The notes beneath the pieces are model-generated. The model was not told where the DNA came from and ran no database searches. It saw only the letters and a list, made by a program, of their open reading frames with translations. A stretch of 64,000 nt of DNA from Mesaphorura yosii (Eukaryota; Arthropoda; Collembola; Poduromorpha; Tullbergiidae), in the NCBI GenBank assembly GCA_009869945.1, contig WIXG01000016.1:1-64000 (forward strand), given 5' to 3'. Position 1 is the stretch's first letter, and each line of letters starts with the position of its first letter. Position numbers and translations under genes: made by a program. Of the stretch, positions 48,469 to 61,736 are shown piece by piece.

Positions 48469-51400
48469 ATGTGGTCCATATTTTCAAGAGACCCTGCGAA
48501 GGATTTCCTCTATGACATTGGCGAACCCATCAATTTTTCTTCGGAACGAACGTTTTGGAAATTGCATAAAGGAAAGAAAAAGGTACTGCATTTTGTCTTA
48601 ATTCTCTGTGTGTCGAAAATCGAAATGGAATGAATGCAATCAAAGAATCAATCAAACCTAAGTAATTTAATACGAGTGTTAATTTCACAGGGTTCGGGTC
48701 AAGATGTCACCATTTTTATTCTTGACCTTAAGAACGCGTCAAACAATGAAATCGAGGCTGCGAAAACAGCTGTTAAGAGGTTGAAGACACTGAGACACCC
48801 GAATGTCCTCTCATTTTATGACAGTGCAGAGGTACCCGTTCAGCCACCAATCTTTGTAATTCCGTTCCAGACAGTAATTGCAGAATTTGCAGAATTTCTT
48901 AATTTTTTCAGTCGGATAAGGCAATTTATTTAGCAACGGAAAGTGTGCAGCCACTGAGCAAATATTTACAAGATAAAGGAAACCTCCAGGGCGATTTAGG
49001 CGTGTCATGGGGGCTATTCCAAATTACGGTATATACTCTTTATGATATTTTGTGATGCCTTGCTCATTAACATTACTAATGTTTTATTCTGAAACAGCGG
49101 GCGGCTAGCTTCCTGAACAATGACGGTCACCTCAAGCATAATTGCATCAACATTGGCAGCGTTTTTGTCAATTGTGCAGGAGAATGGAAGCTCGGTGGAC
49201 TCGAGTACGTGTGCGCAGAAACGTCCGACTCCTTCCTGAAAACTCCTTCAATTTTAAATCAACTAGATCCCCCAGAGTGTAGAAATGGCGCCAGCGGTCG
49301 TAGCACTACTCCTAAATGGAGCACTGATGCCTGGGGACTGGGCATATTAATTTGGGAAGTTTTTAATGGACTAACTCAAGAGATGTCACCGACTAAATTA
49401 AAAACCCTGGCGAAAATTCCAAAGTCCCTGGGGCCCATTTACCAAGAACTGATCACTGAAAATCCTGCCGCCAGGCCAAATCCCGCCGACGTGATAGTAA
49501 AGGGGCGAAGACCAGGCGGATATTACAAAAACGATTTCATTGACGCTCTGCTGTTTTTGGAGGAGATCCAAATAAAAGAAGCAAACGAAAAAACAAAATT
49601 CTTCAATGGACTGGCGAATATGCTGGATAGATTTCCGCCGGACATATGCCGCCATAAAGTTTTACCTCAGGTGTTGCAGGCATTTGAGTTTGGCAATGCG
49701 GGGTCGGCAGTTCTTGGACCATTGTTTAAGGTTTGTATGCGTTTTAGGTTCAATTCATTTAAATTTATTATTAGTGACACGCGTGATTTGATTTTCAGCT
49801 GGGAAAATTGCTTGATGAGCAGGAATACCAAGCGAAAATTGTACCTTGTGTGGTCAAGTTATTTTCGAGTACTGACCGTGCTACTCGAGTGAGACTTCTT
49901 CAGCAACTTGAACATATTGCTGAACACTTACAGCCTGCAACAGTTAATGATCAGATATTCGGCAACATTGTCACTGGGTTCATTGACACGAATGCGACGG
50001 TACGAGAACAGACCATCAAGGCCATGCTGTACTTGGCCCCCAAACTAAACCACAATAATCTAAACACGGAATTACTCAAACATTTCGCCAGACTTCAAAA
50101 GGACTGCGAGGTTTGTGGGCAATTCTTACTATTTTGTGATTTGTGATTTGTGACGTAATGAAGCAACACAAGTGGGATTTCTGTGTTGCAGGGTGGAATA
50201 AGAACGAACACGACAATTTGTCTCGGCAAAATAGCATGCCATCTGAATCCTCAAACACGGAGGCGAGTATTAATACCAGCATTCACTCGAGTATTCGTTG
50301 ATACATTTCCGCAGGCCAGGGTTGCCGGTACGGAGTTAATTAAAACCTTCATCACTTTATGTTCTCAAACCTTTACTTCATGCAAAATGCGTAACTAATT
50401 TCTGATTTCACAGGAATATTGGGCCTAGCTTCCACCCAACAGTATCACATACTCTCTGATGTTGCGACGAAGATACTTCCCGCACTTTGTGCGCTGACGG
50501 TTGACCCTGACAAGGCTGTGAGGGACAACGCATTCAAAACTATTAAGGGATTCCTGGGAAAGCTCGAGAAGGTTTCTGAAGACCCTTCTTTAAGGGAAAA
50601 ACTCGGTATGTCTCCACCCTCTCTTGACAATTGACGTGTTTACTTTTTTTCTAATGCCTTCTAATTTTGAAAATATGTACAGAAGCAGACGTAGATACAA
50701 ATACAGCGGTTGTAGATTCCGGTAAGCCAAATACTCTTCTCTTCCCCTCACATCCTTTTGTCTGAAGACATTCCAACAAGGGAGAATGTTGATTGACGTT
50801 ATCCTTTTCAGCATCATCATGGGCAGGTTGGGCGGTTGCCCTCACATCAAAGTTTCATCGTAGTCAGTCCCAGTCCAATCAGCCTTCTGTGGGAACGATC
50901 AGCCAAGCAGTTCATGCTGGGGCTCAGGGTAAAGGAAGGTATCCTTTAGGAGGGCAGTCCAGCAGCAGCACTTCGACTACCACTTCAAGTATTCCGTCCA
51001 CTCCGTCAGTTGACAGAGACGTACTGCAACCGACGGCTGAGGGTCAAGAATCGACTACCGATTACGATGAAGACTGGGATAATGAAGATTGGGGATCAAT
51101 TGACGGAGATGAAAATAGCTCAAGTGGAACCCAGACGAAGAGGAATACAGACATGGCAATTGGGAGGCCGGCGGAGTCAGAGAGAAGCAGTAAAAAGGTG
51201 CAAGATGGGTGGGATGACTGGGCCGTCGAGGAAGAGGTAATTGCAGTGGCAGTATTCAGCATTGTCGTGTTGTAGCCAAGTCAGCCATTGACTTATCACT
51301 TCTTGCACTCAGGTTACCGCAGACCGCAATAATGACACCAAAAAGTCGTCCTCCAACGATTGGGACAGCGAAGAATGGCTAGAAAGGCCAGAACCAAGCC

Positions 51401-51555
51401 ATGGAACCTCCCTGAACAAAAATGACGAAATGAGAAAAAGACGGGAAGAACGGAAGCTCTTGAGGCAGCAAGAGTTAGAAGTAAAGCGGTCATCCAAGGC
51501 TGGACCACTGAAGTTGGGAGCCAAGGTGATGCCGCACGATCCACACAGACCATAA
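48469..51555 (+). CDS. SCYL1: SCY1-like pseudokinase 1 (N-terminal kinase-like protein)
   Basis: Catalytically inactive kinase-like protein of Golgi-ER (COPI) traffic. The ATG at 48469 begins [20 protein letters not shown]. The pseudokinase domain (about residues 1-300) has [16 protein letters not shown], a degenerate catalytic loop ([13 protein letters not shown] in place of HRD) and GEWKLGGLE where DFG would be, then PPE and [18 protein letters not shown]. The HEAT repeats follow: [93 protein letters not shown] and [28 protein letters not shown] element, an acidic Asp/Trp-rich stretch ([11 protein letters not shown]) and a basic coiled coil follow, ending [14 protein letters not shown]. Vertebrate SCYL1 ends in a COPI-binding RKLD, which is not seen here. 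Confidence 0.94.
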
Positions 51556-51722
51556 TAATGCACCTTTTTTAATTTAACTTCGTTTCTGCTCCCTTATTTT
51601 TACCAAATCTTGCAATAATCACTTGATCAGCAAGCAATACGGACAATACTTGAACGCTTCATAGCTTTTTCGATAAATCCGCAAGATTTAATGAATGAAC
51701 CAGCCATCTCTAACATTGCTTG

Positions 51723-51728
51723 AATAAA
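51723..51728 (+). promoter_or_regulatory. poly(A) signal for SCYL1
   Basis: AATAAA on the plus strand, about 170 bp beyond the SCYL1 stop and 100 bp before the convergent GNPNAT1 stop. Confidence 0.5.
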
Positions 51729-51828
51729 AATCTCAAAAGTACAAACCCAAAAACTACTGAGTAAGCAAAAAGTGCAAAGAGAGTACAAAAAAATACTGCA
51801 CTATTATACTGAACTGCTACTGTTGAAA

Positions 51829-52743
51829 TCAGAATCTAATTTTCATGGATGTGCTGTCGCCCTCTTCTATTTTGTAGCCCAAACTGCCGTAGAAGGGAAT
51901 CATTTTGTCTCGACAGTCCAAGCTTATTTTGTAGCATTTGAGATCTTTCGCTAATACTGTTAACGTCGCAATTAACCTGAAACATCAAGAACAGGCCAAA
52001 TTAAGAGTCAAAAGATTAACAAGATTTGAGAGAAATAAACCACTGCTTACAATTTCCCCAACTGCTTCCCTCGATGCAGATCGCTGACTACGACATCCTC
52101 AATTCGGGCTCTCTGAAGTGAAATGAAAAACACCGTGAGGTAGAGTCTGGAATTACGGAAGTCACCAGAGTTTGGTGCTTTGCATGTATTACCTTTGCAC
52201 ATTCACGAATGAACTTTTGTTCAACGAATAAGGTGCCAGTTCCGACAATTGTATGCGTGTTGACATCTTCAATTACGGTTACATAGTACGCTCCCTCCGA
52301 TTTCTTCATTACAGAAAAAGCACCTGTTAATAGGAAGATGTCAATGTGACTTCTACAAGCAATATGCACGATGTGATCATTTAGAAGAATTTCTTACGAA
52401 GGAACTGCTCCTGAAACACATCACCGATCACTGTAAGTTGAGCCAGAAGTTCAAGGTAGCCTAGCAGAGAATAATGAACCACATAACATAAATATAATGG
52501 AAACAGGAAACTGAACAATGACTTGTTAGATTAGAAGTCTCTTCGATTCGGCAACCCCTCCTTACCTCTTGTATAGTCCAGTCTTTTCAGTGGTCTCATC
52601 ACCAGACCTTCGCCCAAGTTCCTCGAATAAGGTGTTGGGTCGCATGTCAGCTTCGCCTCAGACCAATTAGCCAGCGAAACATTTGCCAACACAGATGGGT
52701 CGTACAGATGTTCGTCATTGTTGTTTCCGAAACATTCATCCAT
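51829..52743 (-). CDS. GNPNAT1: glucosamine 6-phosphate N-acetyltransferase
   Basis: GNAT-family enzyme that makes N-acetylglucosamine 6-phosphate in the hexosamine pathway, feeding UDP-GlcNAc for glycans and, in arthropods, chitin. The ATG at 52743 begins [20 protein letters not shown]; the GTG 12 bp upstream is not used. Exons carry [17 protein letters not shown] (ending near 52568), [19 protein letters not shown], then [20 protein letters not shown] with [14 protein letters not shown], then the acetyl-CoA loop exon ([20 protein letters not shown], near 52112-52050). The last exon, ending at 51829, gives [20 protein letters not shown] and LGYKIEEGD, ending MKIRF before TGA. Length near 190 residues is normal. 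Head-to-head with CRLS1. Confidence 0.95.
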
Positions 52744-53307
52744 CCTGCTTTCCACTATTCACTCACAAACGCAGTCGTGACCAATATGTTTTCAGTGTTT
52801 GGGATTTCGATGAATTAATCGGACAATGTGTGTCCCGTTGACGCTAATGCTGATGCTGAAACCAACTGGCCAGTCTTGCCTTTTGATTTCTCATCCCGTC
52901 TATCCAACTTTCACTTTTCAATGCGGTTCTCCTTTCTCTCAAATCCTGTCACATGTTTGCGTGTGTTGACAATTCAAATCTCGATGTTGCGTATTCACTG
53001 CAGTTGAGTCCCACGTTCGTAACCGCTTCTGAAAGCCAAAAGACGGAAGGAAATCACTTATTAGTCAGTGACGTTAACTAATTATGTTTGTAAAGTTGTA
53101 TCGACCATGCGCAACTCTTGTATTTAAGGCGCAAAGAGGTAGGGACAAAAAGAATAGAAGTTAACGTAAATTGAATTTCCATATCCCTCCTGTGATTCAT
53201 GCATTGAGCCATCAATCACCAATCGACCATTTCTCCATAATATCAATATCAGTCACCCCGGACTGAGCTGAACAGCTTATGCACCCACGATTTGGACAAT
53301 CTAGACA
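52744..53307. other. divergent intergenic region GNPNAT1 / CRLS1
   Basis: Presumed shared promoter region. Nothing coding seen. Confidence 0.6.
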
Positions 53308-54363
53308 ATGAATATTTATAGCAGCCAGACAAGAATGCTAGCAGCATGGACCAAGTTCAACAGAATAGTTGTTCCCTGCTCCTGTTGTGCTGCTAGATTT
53401 AAGTTGAAGTCTCCGTCGTATCAACACGCGACAAACCAGTCAAGCATCAATCTGCAGACTTTACGAACAATTGCCGGCTCAACTGGAAAGTGAAGTCCCG
53501 CAATTTCCCATGCCTTTGAAAATTATTACGGCTAATTAACCGAAAATTATATCTGCAGGTGTTGTTTCATCCCGATGGACCAACTTCAAGAGAAGGCACG
53601 CTTTGAAGAGTGAAAACGTGTGGACAATTCCTAATCTTCTCTCCACGATAAGGCTTGGAATAGCACCTGTGCTTGGTTACATGGTCATCAATGATCATTA
53701 TTTTCATGCGTTGGGTCTGTTCGTCGTTGCCGGAATCACTGATTTAGCCGATGGATGGATAGCGCGAGTTGTGCCAGGGCAATCGTCCATGTTGGGATCT
53801 TTTCTCGATCCTATGGCAGACAAAATACTGATTGGAATTCTGTACATATCGTTAACTTATGGTGGTCTGATTCCACTCCCGCTCACAGCCCTCGTCCTCT
53901 CGAGAGATGCGGCTCTGATGGGAGCAGCCGTCTATATTCGCTACGCCTCTTTGGATCCACCACGAACGCTATTACGACTTCTTAATCTGTCGCAACCAAC
54001 GGCACAGCTCGCTCCCACGTTCATATCCAAAGTCAACACTGGAGTTCAATTAAGCCTAGTGGCTGTGACTCTATTTCTGGCCTCTGGAATTACCTCGTTA
54101 GAATTGCAGCCATATTTGGTCTATCTCTGGTAAGGAGCTGTCCCCAAAGTCAAAGTATTAAATGAAATAGGGCATGCACAAAAATAATACCGCCTGTCCT
54201 TTTCCTTAGGTATACGGCGGGAGCAACCACCGTGGGATCAGCCATTAGTTACATTTTCGCCAAAAACACGTACACGTTTCTGAATTCAAATCCCAGATTG
54301 CAGAGAGCACGAGACCTGCATAAGCAATTATTCAAAGACAGACACAAGAATGGCAGATCCTGA
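53308..54363 (+). CDS. CRLS1: cardiolipin synthase
   Basis: Inner mitochondrial membrane enzyme that joins CDP-diacylglycerol and phosphatidylglycerol to make cardiolipin. The N-terminal exon (ATG 53308, second ATG 53338) gives MLAAWTKFNRIVVPCSCCAA, a basic, presequence-like stretch. The main exon, 53560-54132, has WTIPNLLSTIRLGIAPVLGY. It carries the CDP-alcohol phosphotransferase signature D-x2-DG-x2-AR-x8-G-x3-D-x3-D, seen as DLADGWIARVVPGQSSMLGS and FLDPMADK. ILYISLTYGGLIPLPLTAL and FISKVNTGVQL follow. The last exon (about 54211-54363) gives GSAISYIFAKNTYTF and ends KNGRS before TGA. The join between the first exon and the acceptor at about 53560 does not work cleanly in frame (see findings), so the N-terminus is tentative. 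Confidence 0.88.
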
Positions 54364-57300
54364 TTATTTCGAGTGATTGTGCCCATGGTAAATTTTTCTA
54401 ACTATTAGGTTGACTTTCGAGAGTAATGTAATATTTTTAAATATGTTTGACGATTCGCTTAAGAGCCAAGTCCATGCTAACTTTTCAATACTTGTTGACA
54501 ATGTCTAGAGCACTTGAAAGATCACTGCGGCCAAACGCCCGCTTTGCTGATAATCATATAATAAACATGTTGTTGCTGATGTAGTTTTGTCGGTCGTAAT
54601 TCTTCTGCAAAAAGTGTGATTTCCAATGACTTAACAAATAAAAGTCTGCACTTCAGCATGTTGGCTCTCACTCTCGCCACGTCTTTTGCCGCCTGAATGT
54701 TAGGTGGCTGAGGCTTCGGTAAAACTAGACTGGAAACTTGACTTAAGCGTGGATTCGCTTTCCATGCCATGGAAGTGAGAGAGCAACTTCTCCGAGCTCT
54801 CCCTTTCGCAACTGGCTCCATGAGCCTTCAGTGCATCACAAACCAGGAGAGTGCGAACAACTGAATTCCAGTTGCAGTCATTACAATGCGAGCCTGTTTC
54901 AAGTATTACGGTCGCATCGACAAAAGTACGGCATCGCGTCTTGTGCAGTTGTAGTTCGACTCGTGAGACTTAATTTGTCTGACTGTTCTCTACTCTGGAT
55001 CGCAGACAAAACAGGAGGAATGCGTTTCTGCGGACTTTTGTTAATTAACTGCACTTACAACACAGCAGCTGGAAAAGACGCAAACCTCGTGCGGTGGTGG
55101 CCGGAAGGGGCAAAGTGAGATTCGCTCGTCCCAAAGTCGCCAGTGTCCAAAGCGGATCGTCCTGACAAATTCGACTCGAATGATCAGACGACGTGATATG
55201 ATTTGCATCTAAAGTGGGATTGTGATTACAATTGCTTCAGAGTGAGTCACACAAGTAGTGGAAGCTTTTACAATGTTCGTGATTTGAAAGATAATGGAAA
55301 ATCCCAATTTTGGACACAACACGCGAAAAATGAATTTGTCACAAGATCAAGCCTTCAAGCCGATCTCCTTCCCAGTCCAGTATTCAAATAATTAAATTGT
55401 GTAGTGCGATAAGGTAAGGAAATTGTTCAAAGCTTTATTCACAATACAGGGTATTTAAATTGTAATGTGCGACATGAAAATTTTCTACGCGGTGTTTATC
55501 AAACTAATAACCTGATAACCCATTTCGGACAAGTTGAAATCTCATTCCTGAATACGAGCCGAAAATCACTGAGACGGGATTAAACAGTTCCTTCGAGAAG
55601 GGGCTGAAAGAGATGCAAACCAAGCGCAAGACTTTCTCTGGTGAAAGCACACTTTCCCGCATCCTCGTGAAACATCACGATTCACGCATCAGGAAGTATT
55701 TATAGTGAAGGTGTTGCAGACTCATAAATCAATGAGTTACTTTCAAAGAGATTTATTTACGTTCTCCTTTTATTTGCAGTATGTGGGAAACAAAACATAA
55801 ACAGACAACATGTTGTGTAAAGAACTTAAGCACCGACGTTCAGGAGCAGTTATGCTCGGCTGTCGACTTACACTGTAAACAATCGCGGAATGAATCGAGT
55901 CGAGGCATCATGCTCGCAGAGAAAGAAGTCGTGTCGCAAATCCGCTTTTGTTCAGAAACAAGCACAAACTTGAGCCAAGGGAAGTACGAGACTGGAACGC
56001 TGTTGTTGTTGCAGGAGGATGTATTAAAAGCAGAGCTTGACAGCTGGCAGCCACTTTCATTCTTTCCCTTCGCCCTCGTGTTTCCTCTCTGAAAGCGAAG
56101 TTTGATTGACTGGGCGATTTGCTTTGAGATTCCATAAAACAGAAAGCCATGTGTAAAATCATCAACGCTTGAAATTTCACTACTGAGGTTGCATTAAATA
56201 ATCAAACACTCAGCGGCATCGGCATGCGAATTTATTCCAACAAGGCATGCGGATGAAAATATTCGTCCAACTTGCCGCAAAACAGCAGTTGGCAGTCTTT
56301 ATTTGAACTAACAACTTTTCAGCAGCTTCACCTATTCACCTTAGACTCCAGTAATTCTAAATTCAGCATTATTGTTTAGATTCTAGGAAACCCGAAACGG
56401 GGTTTCTCGGTCAAGAGAGAAGAGTGTCATCAACTTGCTGGTATTCATAGCATGGCTAATTTATTCCCGGCGTCTGCGTCTTTGGTTCGAGATGCTTCTC
56501 CTTGTAAGCGGCAGATGCCCTCGCTCTCGTGTATCCTGGGTGTGCGCGTGCCCTGGAGGGTTACGCTCGTTTTTCTGAACTGGGATTTCCTTCTCTCTTT
56601 CATGTGTGAAGTGAAGAGTTCTCTGAACGTGTGTTCTCTTTTTGTTTCCCAATCGAATGGCCTCAAAATATCAATTAATTTGTAATCACTCATTCGCCGT
56701 TGTGCCCCGCGGCAAATTATTCCCAGTTAATCGTGGAGAGGGTAAAAGCGAGCGCAATGAAGAAAACAAGAACCCTCTTTTAGTTGGATAAGTTGTACTG
56801 GGAGCGATCTGATCCGAGAGGTTAACATAAGCTGATCCTTAAAGGTGTTACGCAACAGTAGACTCCTAGAAGACGTTTGTTGGATGGTTACTGCGAGCCA
56901 AGAGAGAGCAATCCAGTGCGAAATGCTTCTTTTGATGACTCGAGCAGAATTCTTTATCCAATAAACGTATTGCGAGTCAATGCTGTGGAACATATGTTTA
57001 TTGCGGTTGACTCCATTGTGCGAGCCAAAATGGAAACAGAAACAGACAAACAGATGTACAAGACTCCACTCCGAAACTGAGACCCATGCATTATACATTT
57101 ACTTGATCGTTCGTCTCATGGAATGCGTTTCCTGGAGTGGGACGACGGAAGGTAACTGGGCTTAGGGAAGTCGCAGTCGGCAGTTTCGTTGGCAAACACC
57201 ATGCCATTGTAGCAGTGTCAAATGCCATTGTGGAATGACAGAAGCTCCGGTTCACACAATAGGCTCAGATCTGCGTGTAATGAGAATGGGAACCTTGCAA

Positions 57301-60300
57301 GCAGTGACCGTCGACCGCGCGGCACAGCGCACTGGTACCGTTCTTCTCGTCCCTCGTGATGCTACCCGCTTTTTGGCTCGGACCGAAATGTAATTCAATT
57401 CAAGTGTAATCACTTTTATGGAATGATGATACGAAGTATCGCGTATCGCCAGAACAATAACCGGGCATTCGGAACAGTTTTTCGTCACTTTGTGTCAGCT
57501 GAATTGGTATTTGACTACTGTTTTACTGTGAAAATGAGAACGAACGTATCGCGTCGTTTGCGCCGCACCGCGCTGCCAGCTTAGTTTAACACTTCTGATG
57601 CTCAGTCCGGCGGCAGTTGAGCTCAAATTCTCTTGCCAGCACCCTCAAATTCACTCACGCTTTACATCACAGCGCGAAGAAGATCCACGAAGACTGCACG
57701 CACTCGCGCGTAAACGGCTCCAATGCACTCTGGCAGTGTTCCAGTGAACGCGTCTTAATATTAATCTTATCGTTAATATAATTGGCCACGTTGTCACCAA
57801 AGTCGTAGTTTTCAGGACAAAGCTGGCGGCCTCGCCGCACCACAAACCGAGCCGATGTCCAATTTTTTGCATTGTTGTGTTCTGGTCGCGGTCGTGAGAG
57901 TCGTGTAATTAAATATTTCGAAATTCCGATTTGATTTAGCCGATACCAAAATTGTCATGAATTGGATTGGGAAATGCTTGGTTAAGTGTTTGCGTGCGTG
58001 TGACGACTTCTCTCTTAATTGGTTTAATGGAAATTTGGAAATGAGAGCAATTAAAGTGGGGATACGCATTTGAATTACTACATCAAGAGATTTGTTATCT
58101 GATTCTGATACCCGCCCGCGTTTTTGGCGTTTCACGAATTATTGACTTCAGCCTCGTCCGGATACATTATTATTATTTAGAGGGAATAAAGAGAGAAAAG
58201 TTCACGTGCTGTTTAACATGCATCTGAAGTATTTCAGGCTACGTTTGATTTGCTATTTGACTATTTGCTTCGTGTTGGTCTGACGTCTGACCCCAGCACT
58301 CTTGTACGAAAGGTTCGTCGGCTGGCTCCTTTCTGGTAATTCGTTATTTGTTATGAGAAGTGAAGCCTACCTCCGTGGTTCAAATGTGTTTATTGCGTTT
58401 TCTGGATCTTGACCGGAGCAAGAACCGAGAACCGCACGGCAAAACATTAGCCCACATCAAGTAATCAATCCAATTTTGCCTCGCGTAACAACATAACGAG
58501 TCTATTGCATGCGTAAATGAAATGAGTGCTCGCAGGCCGTCAGGCAGAAAGTTTACCTTCTGCCTTCGTGCAGATTTGGTTCACTTTCTCAATAACTCAA
58601 GCTCCCTGATTAGGAGGCAGATGTAACGACCTCCAAGCATTTATGATTAGAGTTATTTATGCATTTATTAGCAATTGTTTCGATCTCAAGTCTAAAAGTA
58701 TTACCTGCGCCAGTTCGGGACTTAAAAAAGCTGCTGCTTCTTCAGTGTCACATTTTTCGCAGTCCTGTTTTCAGAGAGCCCCGTTTTCACCGCGTAATAT
58801 TAATGGCTGTGATTTAAAATGTAAAATAAGTAATGTCTTTTAAGAGAATATTTATGACTACTTCTGCAGTGTCTCCAGGGAACGCTGTGGAGGTAACTAA
58901 AACAATACCAGCTCGGCTCTCTTCCTCTGCAGTGCGTGGAAGAGTGCGGAGACAAGGCGAAGGCACCTCCGACTGACTGCAGCCACGATCTGAGAGAAAG
59001 CATGTTAAAAATCAGAGACTATCTAACTTTAATAGCTTCTCATTCCACTCCATTGTTTCATTCCACTTGCTAAGTTGTACTCACGGAACTTTGAAACAAA
59101 AGAGTAGCGTTAAAAACTTTCATTTGTTAAACTCACTTTGTATTCAGAGTGCTGGCGAAAAATCTCTCACTGCACTGCTGAATCGCTGGAAAAATGGTTC
59201 GGTTCAAGGAAAGCGTCAATGCAGATGCTGAGAAGGGAAGCCAGAATGCAGACGGGCACAAGACGAAGGTCGACCATTTAGCTGCAGAATGTACGACGAG
59301 TACGATTCACTTCGAGCATCACTTCCTTCAACGTACAGCCAGCCAGCCAGCGTATGCTGCGAATTAAGAATTCCCGTTGCGCCCGACATCGACTTTAACT
59401 TTAAATTAGAATGTGTACAAATAGCAATCTCTTTCGAATCGGAACTGTCAAAATGCGATCTAAATGGCCCTTGCATCCTGCCTCCTGCGATAGGATTCTT
59501 GTGTCAACCCATTTCGCATTATCCCGACACACTGACGCTGGAGAAACGTTCCAAATCTTCAGTGCATCGGGCATCGTCCTCGCAATTTTAACAGCATGAA
59601 AGTTCTACAAAGATTGCTGATATCGTCATTGATTTCTTATTTCTTTGCTTGCCGTACATTTTAGATCGTGTCGTAGTCTTTTCCTGCTGATAACTAAATG
59701 TCATCATCCACTTTCTCTGATCCTGCAATAGAGCGTCATGACATTATAGAAAGTTAGCACAAATTATTTACGTATTCCTTTCTGCTGACTACGTCGACGA
59801 TTATTCAAATACTCTGTATTCATGAATATGTCTCCGGCTCATTGCACGAGTTCTTTAATCGCATAAACCATCAAGCCGAAGGTTGAAATCTACGCCATCG
59901 CCCGCCGTGCATTTCGTGCTGCTTTACGCACAGCGTAGGTTATAAATACAGAGTCGATGGCCCACGGTTGAATGGTCTGCGCCCAGGCTCCAGTTTTTTG
60001 TTATTCGAGGAAATAAAAATGAAATAAAAGTTTGTCAAAGAAGGACGAAAGTTTTCTTTTCTGTCTCCAGTCTCGATCTTCGGCTTGCTTTTATTTCTTC
60101 TGCCAATATCCACCACGCTACACTGGCTCGCTGGTCTTCGTTTGTTGCGCATGGTGTACTCGAATGGGCTGGTAAACTGTCAAATTTCCGATGCTCAAAT
60201 TGTTCTTTGCAATCTGCAGCACGAAATGGCGCAATGAGCAACTGGATTGGATTTCACAATGTATTTGTGTAAGAGAACTCTGAACCGGGATACGCAACAG

Positions 60301-61736
60301 TAAAAACGTAAAGCAGAAAGTGATTTCTTACTGCTGCTGAAATTGCCGTATAGAATAAATATCTCTGCTAGCCTCCATGTTTCTTGTAGTACAGACTTTG
60401 TAAGATCCCAGCTTTCATCTCATCTCAATTGGAAGTAAAAACAGCGGCTCTGCTTTTCACAGGAGACTTCTTTCTAGCGAATTGAGTCATTGCCCCACGC
60501 GATTTGGATGACGCTATTCAGCTTTTTCTTCGCACAAGCTCGTGACGTTAGCGCAATTATTAATTTTAGCCATTTTGCACATGTGATCTTTTCACATCAC
60601 TGTTACGATGTAACGCGTGTCATTTTACCGTGTCTAATTAAAAATATCATGCCACATGTAAGATATGATCCGATTTGCAATTTCGAAGAAAAAGACGGGG
60701 AAATATTCGTAGGAAGAACGGAAAGTTTTCTTCCTCGCACAAAAGAGCGTTTTTGAAAGGTGAAAAGAAGGTGTGGAGTTAGTACGCAGTTATTGTGTGG
60801 TTTTTGATTAAATGCCGAGACAGAAATGCTCACACTCACGTCCTTTCAAATCCGCACGCTGTTGAATGCTGTAACGAATGAACGAATCTGTAATTTTGAG
60901 GATGAATGGGTTCATTGTCAAAGACGACGATGATTGATACAATCTTCCGCTATGAATATTATCAATTAGTGTTGAGTTGTATGTGTTTGGTGCGCGTTGT
61001 GTGTTTGACAACTTGACTTTCCTTCTAGTTATGAATTTATACGAGCAATTTGTTTTCCTCTCGCTTTGATTCATGCCGGAAATTACATTTCATGATACGT
61101 TTCCGCGAGCTTTTTGTTGATAAATGCCCGTAGATGTTATTTTTTGAGGCCACACTCGTGCGTCGTGCATTTCAGGTTCCATCAACCAACAGCCGACTGA
61201 GACACAGTGTCTGCCCTGTAATGTCAGTAATATGACGGGAATACACACAAGTGAATGTAATGATGTAAGTGTACGCAAGCAGTGGAGGAAATTTATCTTT
61301 GATTATTCTCAGAAAACATTGAACTCCCCGTGGGCGGTTTAGAAAGTGGAAGAAACTTCTCTGTTTCCGAGATATCCAAATAGAAAGTCAATTTAGCTGA
61401 GCCGAGGGAAGAAAATGCGGTTCTGGTCGCAGAGGGCACAAAAAAACTGGAAGAGAGCTGAAGAAGGATAAATGCTTGAGGTTGAAAGACATTTGGAAAC
61501 CACGCAAAAATGGGTTGCTCGCATCCACAGATTTAGCCTTTATGTTTTTGTTTTCCATTTCCAATATTTAGTGATGCAGCGGCGTCGGCACGTCCGACTT
61601 GAGACAGCGGAAATGCCACTTTGTCCAATAAGAACAGAAGGCGTTGGTCAGACACAATTGTTTAATACTCGAATCGCCGACAAAATCGTAATAGACAAAA
61701 TGGCATTAATGACATTTTCCTGTGCTTAATTTGCAG
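54364..61736. other. 7.4-kb gene-poor region upstream of the dpr-like gene
   Basis: No open frame here resembles a known protein. A minus-strand 99-codon frame with a true ATG at 54821 (MEPVAKGRARRSCSLTSMAW) is the best small candidate but is unsupported. Gene density drops sharply compared with the first 54 kb. Some of this is probably 5' UTR introns and cis-regulatory DNA of the neuronal dpr-like gene. The sequence just before 61737 ends in a splice acceptor (TTTGCAG), so an upstream untranslated exon must exist somewhere to the left. Confidence 0.5.

Noticed and set aside
50939..50947. Perfect U12-type donor consensus GTATCCTTT inside SCYL1
   Set aside because: The reading frame runs on without a break, and no TTCCTTAAC-type branch site followed by an acceptor was found downstream.
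54522..54821. 99-codon minus-strand frame with a true ATG
   Set aside because: Possible small gene, but composition and lack of any recognisable motif make chance equally likely.
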